Source: Hyaloperonospora brassicae
Lineage: Eukaryota > Oomycota > Peronosporomycetes > Peronosporales > Peronosporaceae
Direction of reading: 5' to 3'
NCBI GenBank assembly: GCA_947650285.1
Contig: CANTFL010001332.1
Location: 62,001 to 126,000 of the forward strand
Length of the DNA: 64,000 bases
Numbering within the stretch: the first letter of the stretch is position 1; each line of letters begins with the position of its first letter. Position numbers and translations under genes: made by a program. Below the pieces are notes generated by a model. That model was not told the origin of the DNA. It searched no databases and worked only from the letters and a program-made list of their open reading frames with translations. Below, one piece after another: positions 10,767 through 22,045 of the stretch.

Positions 10767-11004
10767 GCCTCTTTGTCATAAATAGCCCCTCATCACTCGC
10801 GCTCGGACATCGAACGGACCCACGCGACCGACGCGAGCGACAGCGTCTTCAACGAACGCCGTCGCGGCATCGCGTCCCGTCCCGTCGGCCGCCGCCGCCT
10901 CGTGGCTCGACAGCCACACACACCCACTGCGCGCGTCCGTCTCTCTGTCTCCCGTCCGGTCCAGTCGAGTCGAAGCCGCACACGAGCAAAGGGGCGCTCG
11001 GGTC

Positions 11005-13227
11005 ATGTCCGCAGCCGCTCCGTCGCCGTCCAGTGGCTGCCGACCGAAGCGACAGTCGTTCGCTCGGGTCCGAAGGCGATCGCGTGCAGCAGCGCCAGCA
11101 GTCGGTGGTGCTCCCCCACCTCTCAGCGCTGACGGACACTCGAGGAAGCGACGCGTGGCCCGCACCAATGGACCAGCAACGCGGACAAGAGGCGACGTCC
11201 CTCACGTTTTCACGATGCAGCGCGCTCGCGTGGCTCTGGGCGCGTTCATGCAGCAGCTTAGTGTGGACGTGTTCTTTGTGATGATTGTGCTGTGCCACGG
11301 GGCCGTTGCGGCCGTGCAGCTCACGATGGCGGACGACACGTTGACGCTGTACAAATTTGCAATGGACGTGGCGGAGGTTACGCTGGGATCGATTTTGCTG
11401 CTGGAGATTGCACTGCGCGTGTGTGCCTACGGACGGCACTGCATGAGAGACGTGGGTGTGCAGGTGGACGCAGTGGTGAATGTCGTTGGCGTTGTGCTGG
11501 GCGTTGTGGCTGTCGCGGGAACGACGTCGACGCTGATGGTCAAGCTTTTGCGAGGGAGAGGAGTTGTACGAGTGTGGAGGGTCTTGGTCGTGCTTGACCG
11601 AGTGAAGCAGAGGTCAAGGTCGATGAACCTCACGCACTTGCACAAGGGGGATACCACGTCACCCGTAGAGCACGTGTTGATGGTCCTGAACGAACTGCGA
11701 TTCCATCCTGCGATCCAGCCGTCGTTGAGAGCTGGACTGGACTTTGCTATCGACGCGATCAAAAACAACAGGTTGTACGAAGCGAATGAGGAACTACTTG
11801 ACGTGGAAGCAGTTGACAAGGACAGGCGAAATTGGCGGCGTGGGGACACACTGGAAGGAAATGACTTGAGCATGGGATTGCGTGAACGTGGGATCGAGAA
11901 CGAGTTAGGCAGTCCGACTCGAAAGCGTCTACGCTCATTGACGGGAAGCTCGTGCTCGGACGTAGATCCATTAGACTACGATGTCAGCTCTGGCAGTAGC
12001 GCCGCTGCACGATCAAGGTCTGAGTCGCTCCACAGATATCACGAACAACACTCGCTTGTGTGTGGCAATCGAGGCGCGACGATGCGCGACTTTCTTCCAT
12101 CGTTAGACTCTGCTTCTGAGTTTGAATTGCAAAACTTGCTGCAAGACGTGAACTCGTGGGACTTTGACGTTTTCCGGGTGCATGTTGTTTCCGGTGGGAA
12201 CGCGCTGTGCTGCATTGGGTATCACCTGCTTGGGAGCACGCCGTGTGAGGCACTGAACATTGAGAGCGACGTGCTTGTGAATTTTCTGCTAGAGATCCAA
12301 CGAGGCTACGTGTCCGCGAACCCGTATCACAATGCCATTCACGCAGCTGATGTCATGCAGACTGTTCATTTCTTCCTCATTCAGCCCGAGCTCGCACCGT
12401 TTTTGCGTCCACTGGATCGCGCGTTGTCGCTCATTGCTGCAGGTGTGCATGACTTCATGCATGACGGCTTCAACAATAGTTTCCACATTTCCACGGCATC
12501 GGAGCTCGCGCTGCGCTACAACGACCACGCAGTGCTGGAAAACTACCACGTCGCACAATCTTTCTTGGTCATGAAAAAGTCGGAGCTCAACGTGTTTGGC
12601 CAACTCGCGCCGGATGACTTCAAGTACGCGCGCGACATGGTGATTCAGATGGTGTTGGCAACGGACATGGCAAAGCATTTTGAGGACGTGGCGCTGTTCA
12701 AGACCAGTATCTTATCGGCGGCGCTCGATGAAAGTGCTGTACTGGTCAAGAACGTGGGCGACAAAAAGTTGCTTCTCAAGATGATTCTTCACACTTGCGA
12801 CGTGTCGAATCCAGCGAAAGAGCGGAAGTTGATGCTGCGCTGGACTGATCGCGTGGTGGAAGAGTTTTTCATTCAGGGCGATATGGAAAAGCAGCTGGGA
12901 CTCCCAGTGTCACCGTTCATGGATCGAGACACCATCGTGCTCCGAAAGATGCAGGTTGGCTTTGCAGATTTCATCGTGTCTCCGCTTTTTAGTATCTGGG
13001 CTCAGATCTTGGTCAATGTAAACACCGGCCCATATCGCCTTCTGCTCTCGAACCGCGAGTTCTGGGCATCGCTGCCCGACGACTTCGACCCACACTTGAT
13101 CAAGGACATGATCCGAGACCGGCGGCTGCGCGACACGTTGACACAACATATGACTTCAAGAGAGCAACTTTCGCCGCGTTCGCGTTGCAGCATCCCGAAC
13201 ATAGTGCTCGGGACAGCTGACCGTTGA
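11005..13227 (+). CDS. Cyclic-nucleotide phosphodiesterase with N-terminal voltage-sensor-like domain
   Basis: A single-exon protein of 740 residues. Residues about 86-200 contain four hydrophobic segments. S2 carries LLLEIALRVCAYG, S3 carries QVDAVVNVV, and S4 reads LLRGRGVVRVWRVLVVLDRVK with Arg residues at three-residue spacing. This is the layout of voltage-sensor domains in VSPs and Hv channels. Residues about 375-730 form a class I 3',5'-cyclic nucleotide phosphodiesterase catalytic domain: YHNAIHAADV (His442 general acid, His446 metal), HDFMHDGFNN (the HDxxHxxxxN signature, His482/Asp483), HTCDVSNPAK (Asp599) and the invariant Gln650 in the MQVGFADF segment. All metal ligands are present, so the enzyme should hydrolyse cAMP and/or cGMP at a membrane. 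Voltage control is an inference. Met at 11217 is an alternative start that keeps all domains. Confidence 0.9.
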   Translation: MSAAAPSPSSGCRPKRQSFARVRRRSRAAAPAVGGAPPPLSADGHSRKRRVARTNGPATRTRGDVPHVFTMQRARVALGAFMQQLSVDVFFVMIVLCHGAVAAVQLTMADDTLTLYKFAMDVAEVTLGSILLLEIALRVCAYGRHCMRDVGVQVDAVVNVVGVVLGVVAVAGTTSTLMVKLLRGRGVVRVWRVLVVLDRVKQRSRSMNLTHLHKGDTTSPVEHVLMVLNELRFHPAIQPSLRAGLDFAIDAIKNNRLYEANEELLDVEAVDKDRRNWRRGDTLEGNDLSMGLRERGIENELGSPTRKRLRSLTGSSCSDVDPLDYDVSSGSSAAARSRSESLHRYHEQHSLVCGNRGATMRDFLPSLDSASEFELQNLLQDVNSWDFDVFRVHVVSGGNALCCIGYHLLGSTPCEALNIESDVLVNFLLEIQRGYVSANPYHNAIHAADVMQTVHFFLIQPELAPFLRPLDRALSLIAAGVHDFMHDGFNNSFHISTASELALRYNDHAVLENYHVAQSFLVMKKSELNVFGQLAPDDFKYARDMVIQMVLATDMAKHFEDVALFKTSILSAALDESAVLVKNVGDKKLLLKMILHTCDVSNPAKERKLMLRWTDRVVEEFFIQGDMEKQLGLPVSPFMDRDTIVLRKMQVGFADFIVSPLFSIWAQILVNVNTGPYRLLLSNREFWASLPDDFDPHLIKDMIRDRRLRDTLTQHMTSREQLSPRSRCSIPNIVLGTADR

Positions 13228-14095
13228 TCTCCGTCGAAGCGCGATCGCGCTGATCGTGAAGATTGATCGACAAACAGACACTGAAGGCAGTGTACAGATG
13301 AACCAATGGCGCAAGGTGTTGTCGGCGGCGGAGCCGTCACAGCGACACCGAACGAGGTCAAGCACAGGGACCGATGATGAACCTGTCGGGATACATGGAC
13401 GCAACAAAGCTTTCCAGTAGACGGTAGCGTTTACGCCCGACGATCGTAGACCAGCTCCTGCTCTTGTTGCTATCTGAAGAAAAGGGTGAGTGCGCTGGTG
13501 AGAGCTCCAAAGATATTCGGACGCTGGGCATGTTATCCATCGTGTCGTGCCAACAGCATCTGCGTCCGGAACGACAAGAGAGCCGAGTCGATGCAGCAAT
13601 GCACAGGTCACTCTTAGGACTTATGTTCGAGTCATACGATGCAAAGTCGCTCGGGGTAAGTTTCGTGTCGTTTCCCAAGGTCTGGTGTGATACATGGTGC
13701 TCTGGAGTGCCATGTCGACTTGCTTGCGAACACCATCGGCGAATGTGACCATGTCAGTTATCATTTCGTCGCTCCATATCTTGAAGTCGTGTCGCTCTTG
13801 CAAGATCGTTTTCGAACAAGATCTATTTCCACACAAGAGATTATCGTGCCCACATCACAAAATGCCAGAAGGGCAGTCAGGGTACGATCGTGTGCACATT
13901 CCATCGAAAGCCTCGAACGGGTGTAAGCCGCAACTGTTCCACGTCGCTTTCTGCCTCGTGCCCGGGCACTTGTCCATGTGTCGGACTCTTGTTTACGGCC
14001 AACGCAGACGACACCGGTGTTAACATGGAGCCAACTGGTCATTCATTACTCTTTCACAATGGCTGCTGTCGGCTAACTCATCAGTTGATAATCCA
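13228..14095. other. Intergenic, no gene seen
   Basis: Only short frames without domains are present. A TCATTCATT initiator-like motif with CTCTTTCAC lies near 14038-14057, but the ATG after it opens only five codons. Confidence 0.4.
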
Positions 14096-14295
14096 CCAGC
14101 CAATCAGGTAACGCAATGTGGATGTGGTAAGCCGAGCAAGATTGGTGGTTAGCATATCTCGGTATATAAAATGCCAATGACAGGCGATCTCTCACCACCA
14201 CAAGATTGAGATTTGCGCTTTGTAAACCGCTGGACCCTGTGTGTCTTTGGCAGCCTATTGCCCGACCCACGTCTCGGTCATTCCAACATTCGTGT
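14096..14295 (+). promoter_or_regulatory. Oomycete-type core promoter of the secreted-protein gene
   Basis: In order: a CCAAT box (about 14099), a TATATAAAAT box (about 14162) and TCATTCCAACATTC at 14278-14291. The last matches the oomycete initiator (TCATTYY) directly followed by the flanking element (CAWTTT-like). It places the transcript start about 50 nt before the ATG at 14333. This is why the shorter start is preferred over the in-frame ATG at 14213, which lies upstream of the initiator. Confidence 0.65.
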
Positions 14296-14332
14296 TCACT
14301 CGACACCACGACCCAGTACGACTCTGGCGAAG

Positions 14333-15160
14333 ATGCGTCCCTGTGACTTTGCACTCCTGTCTTGTGCTGCTTTCGCTAATGTGGTCTCTGAATATGCGGA
14401 AGCATCCGATTTCGCGGTGAACAGCATGGGTGATATTCGTGACGGTGATGAGCATCACGATCGCAATGTTCACTATCCGTGGGCGACCAAACGAATCGAC
14501 TGTGGTGAGAGGATGAATGCTGAGCCAGTGCTGGAAGTTGTGCAAGCGCTGAAGTCCGTGGTGAGAAAGGAAGCTCCTTTGGAAGCTAAAAAGCTACACG
14601 AAGTCAGTGCACTTGCTCGAGAGAGCACTGGTATTGTCGACGCCGTTGAAGCATCGGGGAAAGTGGTGCCCGAGACGAAGACGGGAAACGTGGGCAACTA
14701 CATTCCCAAGACAAGTGCGGTGTACGACCACTTGATGAAAGTTTTTAATGAGGTCCAATATCGGAACATTCTTCTGACAAAGATGCTAAACTCCATTGCT
14801 CTTGATGAACAACTGGAAGTGGAACGACGGCTCGTCTCATTTATGGAAAAATCGGACCCGATAGAAAATCCTCTGGAGTCGATCTTTCCGTTGGTAAAGG
14901 AGGATGCCAATTTCTTCTCACCAGTGGTCGTCAAACTCCTGAGCGTGCTTACCAAACAACCCCGCGAATATACAACTGACGCTAACACCGTCACCGAGGC
15001 GCTGCTCGAACGTTTCCGGAACAATCCTGTCCGATTTGACAAGGCCATTAAAGCGGCGGAAGAGAAAAATCACTTTGATCCGTTGGTCGTGTCATCCTGT
15101 AAGGCATGGCTGCTTCGTGAGCACCCTGGTGTCGCAAAACCCGTAGTGGATTCTCAATAA
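14333..15160 (+). CDS. Candidate secreted protein (RXLR-less effector-like)
   Basis: A predicted protein of 275 residues with no family I recognise. Its first 24 residues (MRPCDFALLSCAAFANVVSE, then YAEA) look like an oomycete secretion signal, although Asp5 makes the hydrophobic core weak. No RXLR motif is present. A KRIDCGER segment at about 53-60 sits where RXLR-dEER motifs usually occur, and its GER may be a degenerate EER; this is speculative. The rest is helical and charged (LLTKMLNS, ESIFPLVKED, VVVKLLSVLTK), without clear WY signatures. The gene has a strong promoter layout and borders the 13-kb gene desert, a usual place for effector genes in oomycetes. Alternatives are a lineage-specific secreted or intracellular protein. 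Confidence 0.6.
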   Translation: MRPCDFALLSCAAFANVVSEYAEASDFAVNSMGDIRDGDEHHDRNVHYPWATKRIDCGERMNAEPVLEVVQALKSVVRKEAPLEAKKLHEVSALARESTGIVDAVEASGKVVPETKTGNVGNYIPKTSAVYDHLMKVFNEVQYRNILLTKMLNSIALDEQLEVERRLVSFMEKSDPIENPLESIFPLVKEDANFFSPVVVKLLSVLTKQPREYTTDANTVTEALLERFRNNPVRFDKAIKAAEEKNHFDPLVVSSCKAWLLREHPGVAKPVVDSQ

Positions 15161-16683
15161 GCTGGAATGTAATCACCGATACTCTTGATCGTGACATTTC
15201 TTGCGCTTAGTACGAAAGAACAGGGGAGGAGCTGCACATGACAGACGACGAATCTGATTTGCCGTGGCTAGCGCTCACGCGCGTGGAAACGGCGGTAGAG
15301 TAGACAGTGTAGCTAACATTGTCATTCATTCTATGAGGTTCTGACGAATGTAAAAAATGCAAGTAAGTGACACAGAGGTATCTGACCCACGCGCATACAG
15401 AAGAAAAGCAAACTGAGGCATGTTATGACAGTTGCTGCGCTTTAGCGAAGTCACCTTTAGCAGCGCATGGCTCCAAATGAAACTTCGCTCACTTTCTTTT
15501 GCTGCATAAGACAAGAATATGAACAAGTCGGTGGGCTAAAGATGAGCTACGGTATGCAAATGTGCAATCGAGTCAAGATGTCGCACTTGCGCAAGGAAAA
15601 TATGCGGTCGTCTCCACGAGAAGTAGTACGTGCCGGCTCCTTCAGTGCGGTAGTGTCAGTGGGATTGCGAGTGGTATGCTATTGAAACTAACAGCGCTTC
15701 ATAACTGGCATGAGAGAGTTGAGAATCTAAAGCACAAGAATCGTTGTTGTGTCGTCAAGCCTTTGATGACTCAATTGGTCTTTAGCTTGCAGTGAAGTCA
15801 CACCACGCTCGCTCGGTAGAATACCTCTACAGGGGTATATTCTGTTACGAAGCGGCGTACCCATCATATTCTTGGCTGAGTCAAATGATAGCGTGACCCC
15901 GAAGTTGTGCCTTCTCGACAAGTGGCGTCATGACAGCCCGCTTTTTTGACCCTGTGGAACGGCCAGGATTACGCTGACGTTTACTACTTTGTTGTCGGTG
16001 TCTAATGCTACCATACAAACTATGTTTACGGCTTATATGATCAATCAAATCTTCGGGGAAAGCTCAAATACCGCTTCTTCGACCAGTATGACTGGCACTA
16101 TCATGACGAACTATAGCTTAGCTCGTAATTTCACACAGGCAACGATATGGGTCGATGTCGCTCCTTGACATCAAAAATGCAGTAACTGACTAGCTCAGAG
16201 CAAAAGTGCTGCAGTATGTTGTGGGGTACATGGGCCGCACTAAGGCAGGATGGCCATATATGGCAGGAAGAGTGCGGAAACGCGATTTAGACAAATGTAC
16301 GAAAGAGGATTATTAGAATAATTACTCCTTAATGCTTGTATGGAAGTGTTTGCAAGTGGATCGTGACTTGAGTGGACTAGAAGCTCTACAGATCTCTTGT
16401 GCGTCTTACTTGCCCACTATGGCAGTAGCTCTCCAAGTAGTTACATCCTACAATCAGCTTGTGAACTCTCCAACAAATACAATGTGTTTGATCTTAATCA
16501 AAATAGATCAAACTACAACCCCCAAGTATAGCTGATTTCTCATGGCTTATTGCACGCGTCAGGCGGTAATTGGTGATTTAGCTCGGATATATAATGACCT
16601 ACTTTGACTAAAGGGTAGAGCATTGCTGATTACTACCTTCGAAGGCAACACTTCTTCAGCTTTACCTATCAAAGTACATATTA
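15161..16683. other. AT-rich gene-free stretch
   Basis: I see nothing supportable beyond the 3' flank of the secreted-protein gene. Short frames (up to 77 codons) have no domain and no promoter context. Confidence 0.4.
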
Positions 16684-17126
16684 TGTAACGGGGCACCGAC
16701 AACTACGTACTGGTTTGCCAGTACGGAGTTGACTTTCACTGACAACAGTGAAGGTCAGTGCCCTGCTATGTATAACACTGCTACAGAGGAAAATAAGCGA
16801 CTAAGTTAAAGACTCTAGTCGTGGTAAAATTAAAACTGTTATATAATATAAATTAAGTTCTATAACCCTCGTTTCTCTTGTTCGTCCTGACTTGATCATA
16901 CTTATCTGATTAAATGTATGATGACGTCTACTCACCACCCATTGTGCACGTCTAGCAGCGATTGGTGGGTTGATATAGTCACAATATCATCCAATGAGTA
17001 GACCCTTCGGTCATTTTAACGATATCACTGTGCTTCGTGATGTTGTTTATAGAATAGTCAACGTAATATTCTTTATTGCCATTTTATTCTTAATGACAAT
17101 TTCATGTAACGGGCTACCCCGTTACA
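16684..17126 (+). repeat. Solo LTR, family A, with 5-bp target duplication
   Basis: A 443-bp unit starts TGTAACGGGG and ends CCCCGTTACA, so its ends are a perfect 10-bp inverted repeat. It is flanked on both sides by TATTA (16679-16683 and 17127-17131), a 5-bp target duplication expected for LTR-retrotransposon integration. It contains a CCAAT motif (ATCCAATGAG), TATAATATAA and a TAATATTCTTTATT segment shared with the other copies. With a duplication at its two ends and no coding region, it is best read as a solo LTR left after recombination. Confidence 0.75.
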
Positions 17127-17131
17127 TATTA

Positions 17132-20100
17132 GGTAGTATTATCAATTTTAGATAACATAAGCACTGAACTATTTCTGGTATCAATGATATGGAACGAGCT
17201 CACCCCATTACACCACCGCCCCTACAGCATATTGTTACGTTTGTGACTGACACATGACTGGTGGCAGAGTGAACACGGTAAGGTCTTTCTGGAAAGAGTT
17301 ATCACTTGTTAGTCTAGTCCATTCCATTACAATTTGCATCTCGTGGTTAACGAGTTTATGCGATGTGCTACCAAAGTTGCTAACGAGGTGGTTGAAAAGA
17401 CGCGTACAGCTGTCGATATGGTGTACGGAGATTAGCAGTAGCTGACGGTTTGCCTGCTCCTATTTTTAAGCATCCTGCATCTCCAACTTCTGCATTTGCA
17501 CATTCTCATGCACTACTTTTAGCTCTTGCGACCACTCATATTATACCGGCTGCGAGTACCAGAAGTGATGGTGTTCGTTCAGAAGATGCACTTGTGGAAA
17601 GGAATAAAACTAGAAGTAAATCGTGTTCTATGAGTGCTTATACTTTTCTACAATTTCTACATTTTATTCCAAAACCACTGTCGCTCGCCTACTAAATGTC
17701 GCTATCACGCCCCGTCGTTTCCCTAAAACCTCTTTCTCATTGATTTAACAACGTATAACTGGAAAACGTCACTGCGAGAAACCTAGATAATGTGCTAAAC
17801 CATACGCCACAATTACATAAGCGCGCATGTACCTGCATCGCCATTCACCATCACAATTCAATGATGGCTTTGAACTAATTTTGTGTGTCTGGAAAGTAAA
17901 ATGGTTGTCCGAATCATAAACACTCGTCAATGCAATCAGAGGAAGGTGCTGCGTAAGAGACGACTTAGAGTTCTCTCTGTCGTGGCGACCTCATCGAAGC
18001 TGAGCACGTCGAGTTGTCCGAACCGTCTGATAGATCCGACGGATTGTAATTGGGACCGTGTCGACCGCACTAACACGAGTACAGCTTTATAAGAGCACAA
18101 TCTCGTAAATAACGCGCAAAATTGAGTTAATGGCACCAGAGTCAAAGCGATCGGAGATATCGCGACAGTCGTTATGTCTATACCTTCATTATCATAGATA
18201 GGAGAAAAAGACCAAGGATGTGTCGTGTCTATCTTCTGAGAAGAAGATGTTGTTTCCACACCAGTGAAATTTGATTTGGAGTTTTGTAACTACAACTGAT
18301 TTGGGTCGAGCTACCATGTTTAATTCGTCAAGGCCGTATTGCCTTAACGTCAGTACGAATGGTCATCGCACTGAGCATGATTACTAAATTGATGTCCTAA
18401 ATAATATTTGATGGCAAAACGGAAATAGTGACCGTAACAATAGCATGTTGGGTCATTCGTGAAATTCGATGCATCCGAAATGCTGTTTGCATCGTCTTTC
18501 AAGCCTAATTCATTTAACTACTGCAGATCGATGTAAAAACCAGAAGAATATATTTGCCGGTGCGCGGTACAAATCGAATCTATTATTAACGAGCCAGACC
18601 CGTCCTGTCCTTCATGGGCTTATTATTGTCAGCGTTAAATTACCAACCTCAAAGATGCTCCTGGATGAAGCACCCCTTATCATCCCAAAGCGCATGTCCT
18701 TTATAACGTATAAATGCATTGCGACTTTAGATTTATTTTACGAATGCCCTGATTGATGGCATTAATACACATCGGTTAGGCATCGTCGCATTCGCCTACC
18801 TTGTTAAAACGCTTATCATTATTGGATAGCGAGTCTCCCAACTATCCCACAAAGGTGATTACCCGCGCCACCTGACGAGGTAATTGGTCTGACGTCCGTT
18901 CATCTCGATTTAATTTAAGATTTCATTTATATGCTGTCTTTCCGTCCCTTACACCAAGTTGCACTTACAAATGAGTATAAGTCATTTTTAAAGAGCGGTG
19001 TATGCGTGGTTCACGGATCCACATAGTTGTTGATAACAAAAAATCGCCATCGGTACGAACTCACTCTTACGCGTCAACGAGGTTCTCACCCTCGAAATTA
19101 TAATTCAAGGGTCACGATTGGCACATTTCGTCCAACCATCTGTTTCCAGATGGTCAGAAAGTGACACCTTTTTACACATTTTACTAATATGTAATACGAA
19201 ATATATGAAAATTTGCAGTTATCAAGAATACTGATGGGAGATGTGCCAACGGGTAGTCTATGTATTTAGTAAAATTTAAATGGACTAGAGCACAGGTCCT
19301 AGCTGTTATCAAGATCCCGATGCCCCCTGATGGATGCATCGTGACACTCAAATACTTCACTCAGTCGCAGTTTATGCAATAATTAATTGACGACACGGTC
19401 TACAATGCCGGCGAAGTCTGTACTAATACAGCGATCCATCTCTTGTTGAGTTTTGGTGCGATGAGATCAATAAGGCGTTGTCAAAGTTTCTATATGGGTG
19501 TCGATATAACTTTTATCGGTAATATAAAAGACCAACACATCATTCTTGTTCGTCCGCTTTTATTACGTCTTCATTCTAAATTTGTAAAATAGGACGCTGA
19601 TTATCATCGTTGCAACAGTATGCTAATCGTGCCTGATGGAACTATTGCCGGCTTTATCATAGGCTAACGCAAAGTAGTTCAGCGGCGACGTACAGTCTTC
19701 CTGTCTAGTACTCACGGAGAAGCTGTGTCCCTTAATGACGACAACTGCTGCTCCATTATCTGCAAGAGTTGTGGACTGTAAACGGCCGTGCGTAAAGATA
19801 GTCCATATAAACGACGAAAGGATAATCTACAAGGAGATTGACGCAAAATTTAGCCAGTGATGATTATGTACAAATCGTTCCTTGCCAGAAATTGAAGGCA
19901 TACACTTGAAAGGCACAACTCCAAAGATTGATGATCATCGAAGATCGCTGCGCCAGCTTTATCTTATTCCACCATCGTACATCGTATTGAGAAACCGCTG
20001 ATGCTACGGACCCCATGTAATGGTCTGTCTTGGCCGGCATCACCAACGCTGGTAACTGTGTTCTAACTTTTCTTGATAATGTTCAGGAGTGTCGACGCAA

Positions 20101-21603
20101 AGATCATTATGACCATTATGCGTCCTTCGTCAACAAAAAAAGAAGCTGAATTGTCAAATTGGCGTGATTTTGCATGTAATTATGTGAATACACCGCTAAG
20201 TCAAGAATATATCAAAACTTTCGACATAAACTATCATAATCAGTCAACCGCTGTTTCTTTTTCTGTATTAGTGTGAATGCCGTTTCTACACACTTTTAGC
20301 TTATAAAATGGTGTTGAGATGGCTGCAAATATACCTTGCTTTTGGTCGGTGCGCAACTCATGCTTTAGCTCATTAGCAAGATGCTTTCGGGACTAGCCGT
20401 CAGCCTTCTACATACATCTTTGTAATTATATCCTCGCTGGGAACATTCTCATGGATGGTAGCTCGGTGCATAATCCCGCACCGTTTTCAACATTCTTGTT
20501 ACACTTTGTTGAACGAGGTAGCAGTATTACTGTGGTGAAGTGATTATTGGAAAAATGACTGATTTACGCTGATATTACAGCCAACTTTTATCACTCGTGA
20601 TTATTCTATCTTATAGGTGGTTCGTCCAAACACTAATTGTAATGGATAAAGTGAGATCAACGATTTAAATGTGATTTAAATTGACTGAGTCCTCAACATG
20701 CCGATTGGAGTTGATGTGCAAGATCAAATGGTCAAAAATTACAAAAATCTACAGAACATATCACCATATACCAATTAATTACATCGAGCAAACGACTAGC
20801 GGAGATCGATGATTGATAAAGTCGACTCAATTTGTAATGATATATCGAAGTCGACCCGATAGGCGTATGACAATAGATATGATATTGAGACACGAAGGTG
20901 ACACGATTATGAACTGGTGAAAATACTAGGGATGCAATGAGCATAGACTGATATGTATCTAAATAACGACCAAATGTGGGTGCGATCTGTTGGGATGAGT
21001 ATTGTAAATAGACCTTGTCGATTGATCTGGGAAAATGGCGACATATAAAAGCCACTATAATTCCGTTAAGAGTATACCCGTATTTAGTTACCGTCTGGAT
21101 GTCTGATTCGAATAATGGATAGGTGCTATCACGTGTTTGAAATCAAGATTGCTTGTCAACGGATCGACACTTCTCAATATAGCAGTATGATATTGTACGA
21201 TCCGCCATATTTTTACAAAAGGGATGGGCCAATGATAAAAAGGTTTAATGATATTAGTTAATAAAGACAATGTTTTCTTAATTTAATCTGATATTTAATT
21301 CTATAGGAGTTAGTGGAAGTGTATAGATTGATGCCGAATAGTTACTTTGGATACATTAGGAATGGCGCACAATGTTTGGGTTCATATCCAATGTTTTGGA
21401 ACTGCTTCGAATTTGGAGTGGGACACTGTCGGCAAAAGCTCTCCAAAACAAACATCAAGCTGCGATAGAATGCATATACAAGTGCTGGACAAATCAAGAT
21501 CGACAAGGCTCATTTTCACGACACGTGACACATCGAGATCGATCTAACGTTGCAAGACATCTAATAAAAAGAACAAGCGGTCACAATACAGTTGTACCCA
21601 GCA
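17132..21603. other. AT-rich gene-free stretch between two inverted LTRs
   Basis: 4.5 kb with no convincing gene. CTGGTATCAATG near 17174 resembles a tRNA-iMet primer site but is 48 bp from the LTR end. The frame at about 17340-17430 could be a retroelement relic, but I cannot assign a domain. The rest shows scattered short frames only. Confidence 0.4.
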
Positions 21604-22045
21604 TGTTACGGGGTGAGCCTGTTACATAAATAACATTATGTATGACAACATGATAATAAAGAATATTAAGTCATGTAGAATTACACATACACAAACAATA
21701 TCATTGATATTGTTGTGGTGACCCAAGGGTCTACTCGTTGGATAATAGCATTTTATCGACCCATTAATCGCTGCTACACGCGCGCAATAGGTGGTGAGTA
21801 TACGTCACCATACATGCTTTGGTATTGCTATATATAAGGCAGCACCAACAAGATAAGACAAATTCTAGGATTTAAATTTAAATTGCAGTTTTTCTTTTCT
21901 TTTACTGTGTCTAGTCATTTCACTAATTAGTATACCTTTGAACGCGTATATTGTACGCAATTAAATATTGCACTTTTTCTCACCACAGCCAGTGAGAGCT
22001 TTCTACGCGCTGTCGTGAGGGCAAAGCTTTCTATTCCCCGTTACA
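21604..22045 (-). repeat. LTR, family A, inverted copy
   Basis: A 442-bp unit, the reverse complement of the 16684 copy in layout. It starts TGTTACGGGG and ends CCCCGTTACA. Shared internal blocks include ACTCACCACCTATTG...GCAGCGATTA, GAGTAGACCCTTGGGTCA and TAATATTCTTTATT (read on the minus strand). Divergence is clear but length is conserved. The flanks (CAGCA and AAGCT) are not a clean target duplication. Confidence 0.65.

Larger units (their letters stand above)
9540..11004. other. Divergent intergenic spacer rich in microsatellites
   Basis: This 1.46-kb spacer separates the PSP1 and phosphodiesterase starts. It holds a TTC-rich pyrimidine tract (about 9668-9735), a TAGA/TG tract, an 8-bp CACCCAAA repeat and a CTGT array (listed separately). 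A TATA-like TAAATAG followed by CTCATCACT lies near 10780-10795, about 215 bp before the phosphodiesterase ATG, and could be its core promoter. Open frames across the spacer follow the repeats and are not credible. Confidence 0.5.

Noticed and set aside
10634..11281. 215-codon open frame through the CTGT array
   Set aside because: It is kept open by the repeat (Cys-Leu-Ser-Val repeats) and overlaps the start of the phosphodiesterase in another frame. No domain follows.
16684..22045. A single LTR retrotransposon bounded by the two family-A LTRs
   Set aside because: The LTRs are in opposite orientation, the left one has its own target duplication, and no pol is found between them.
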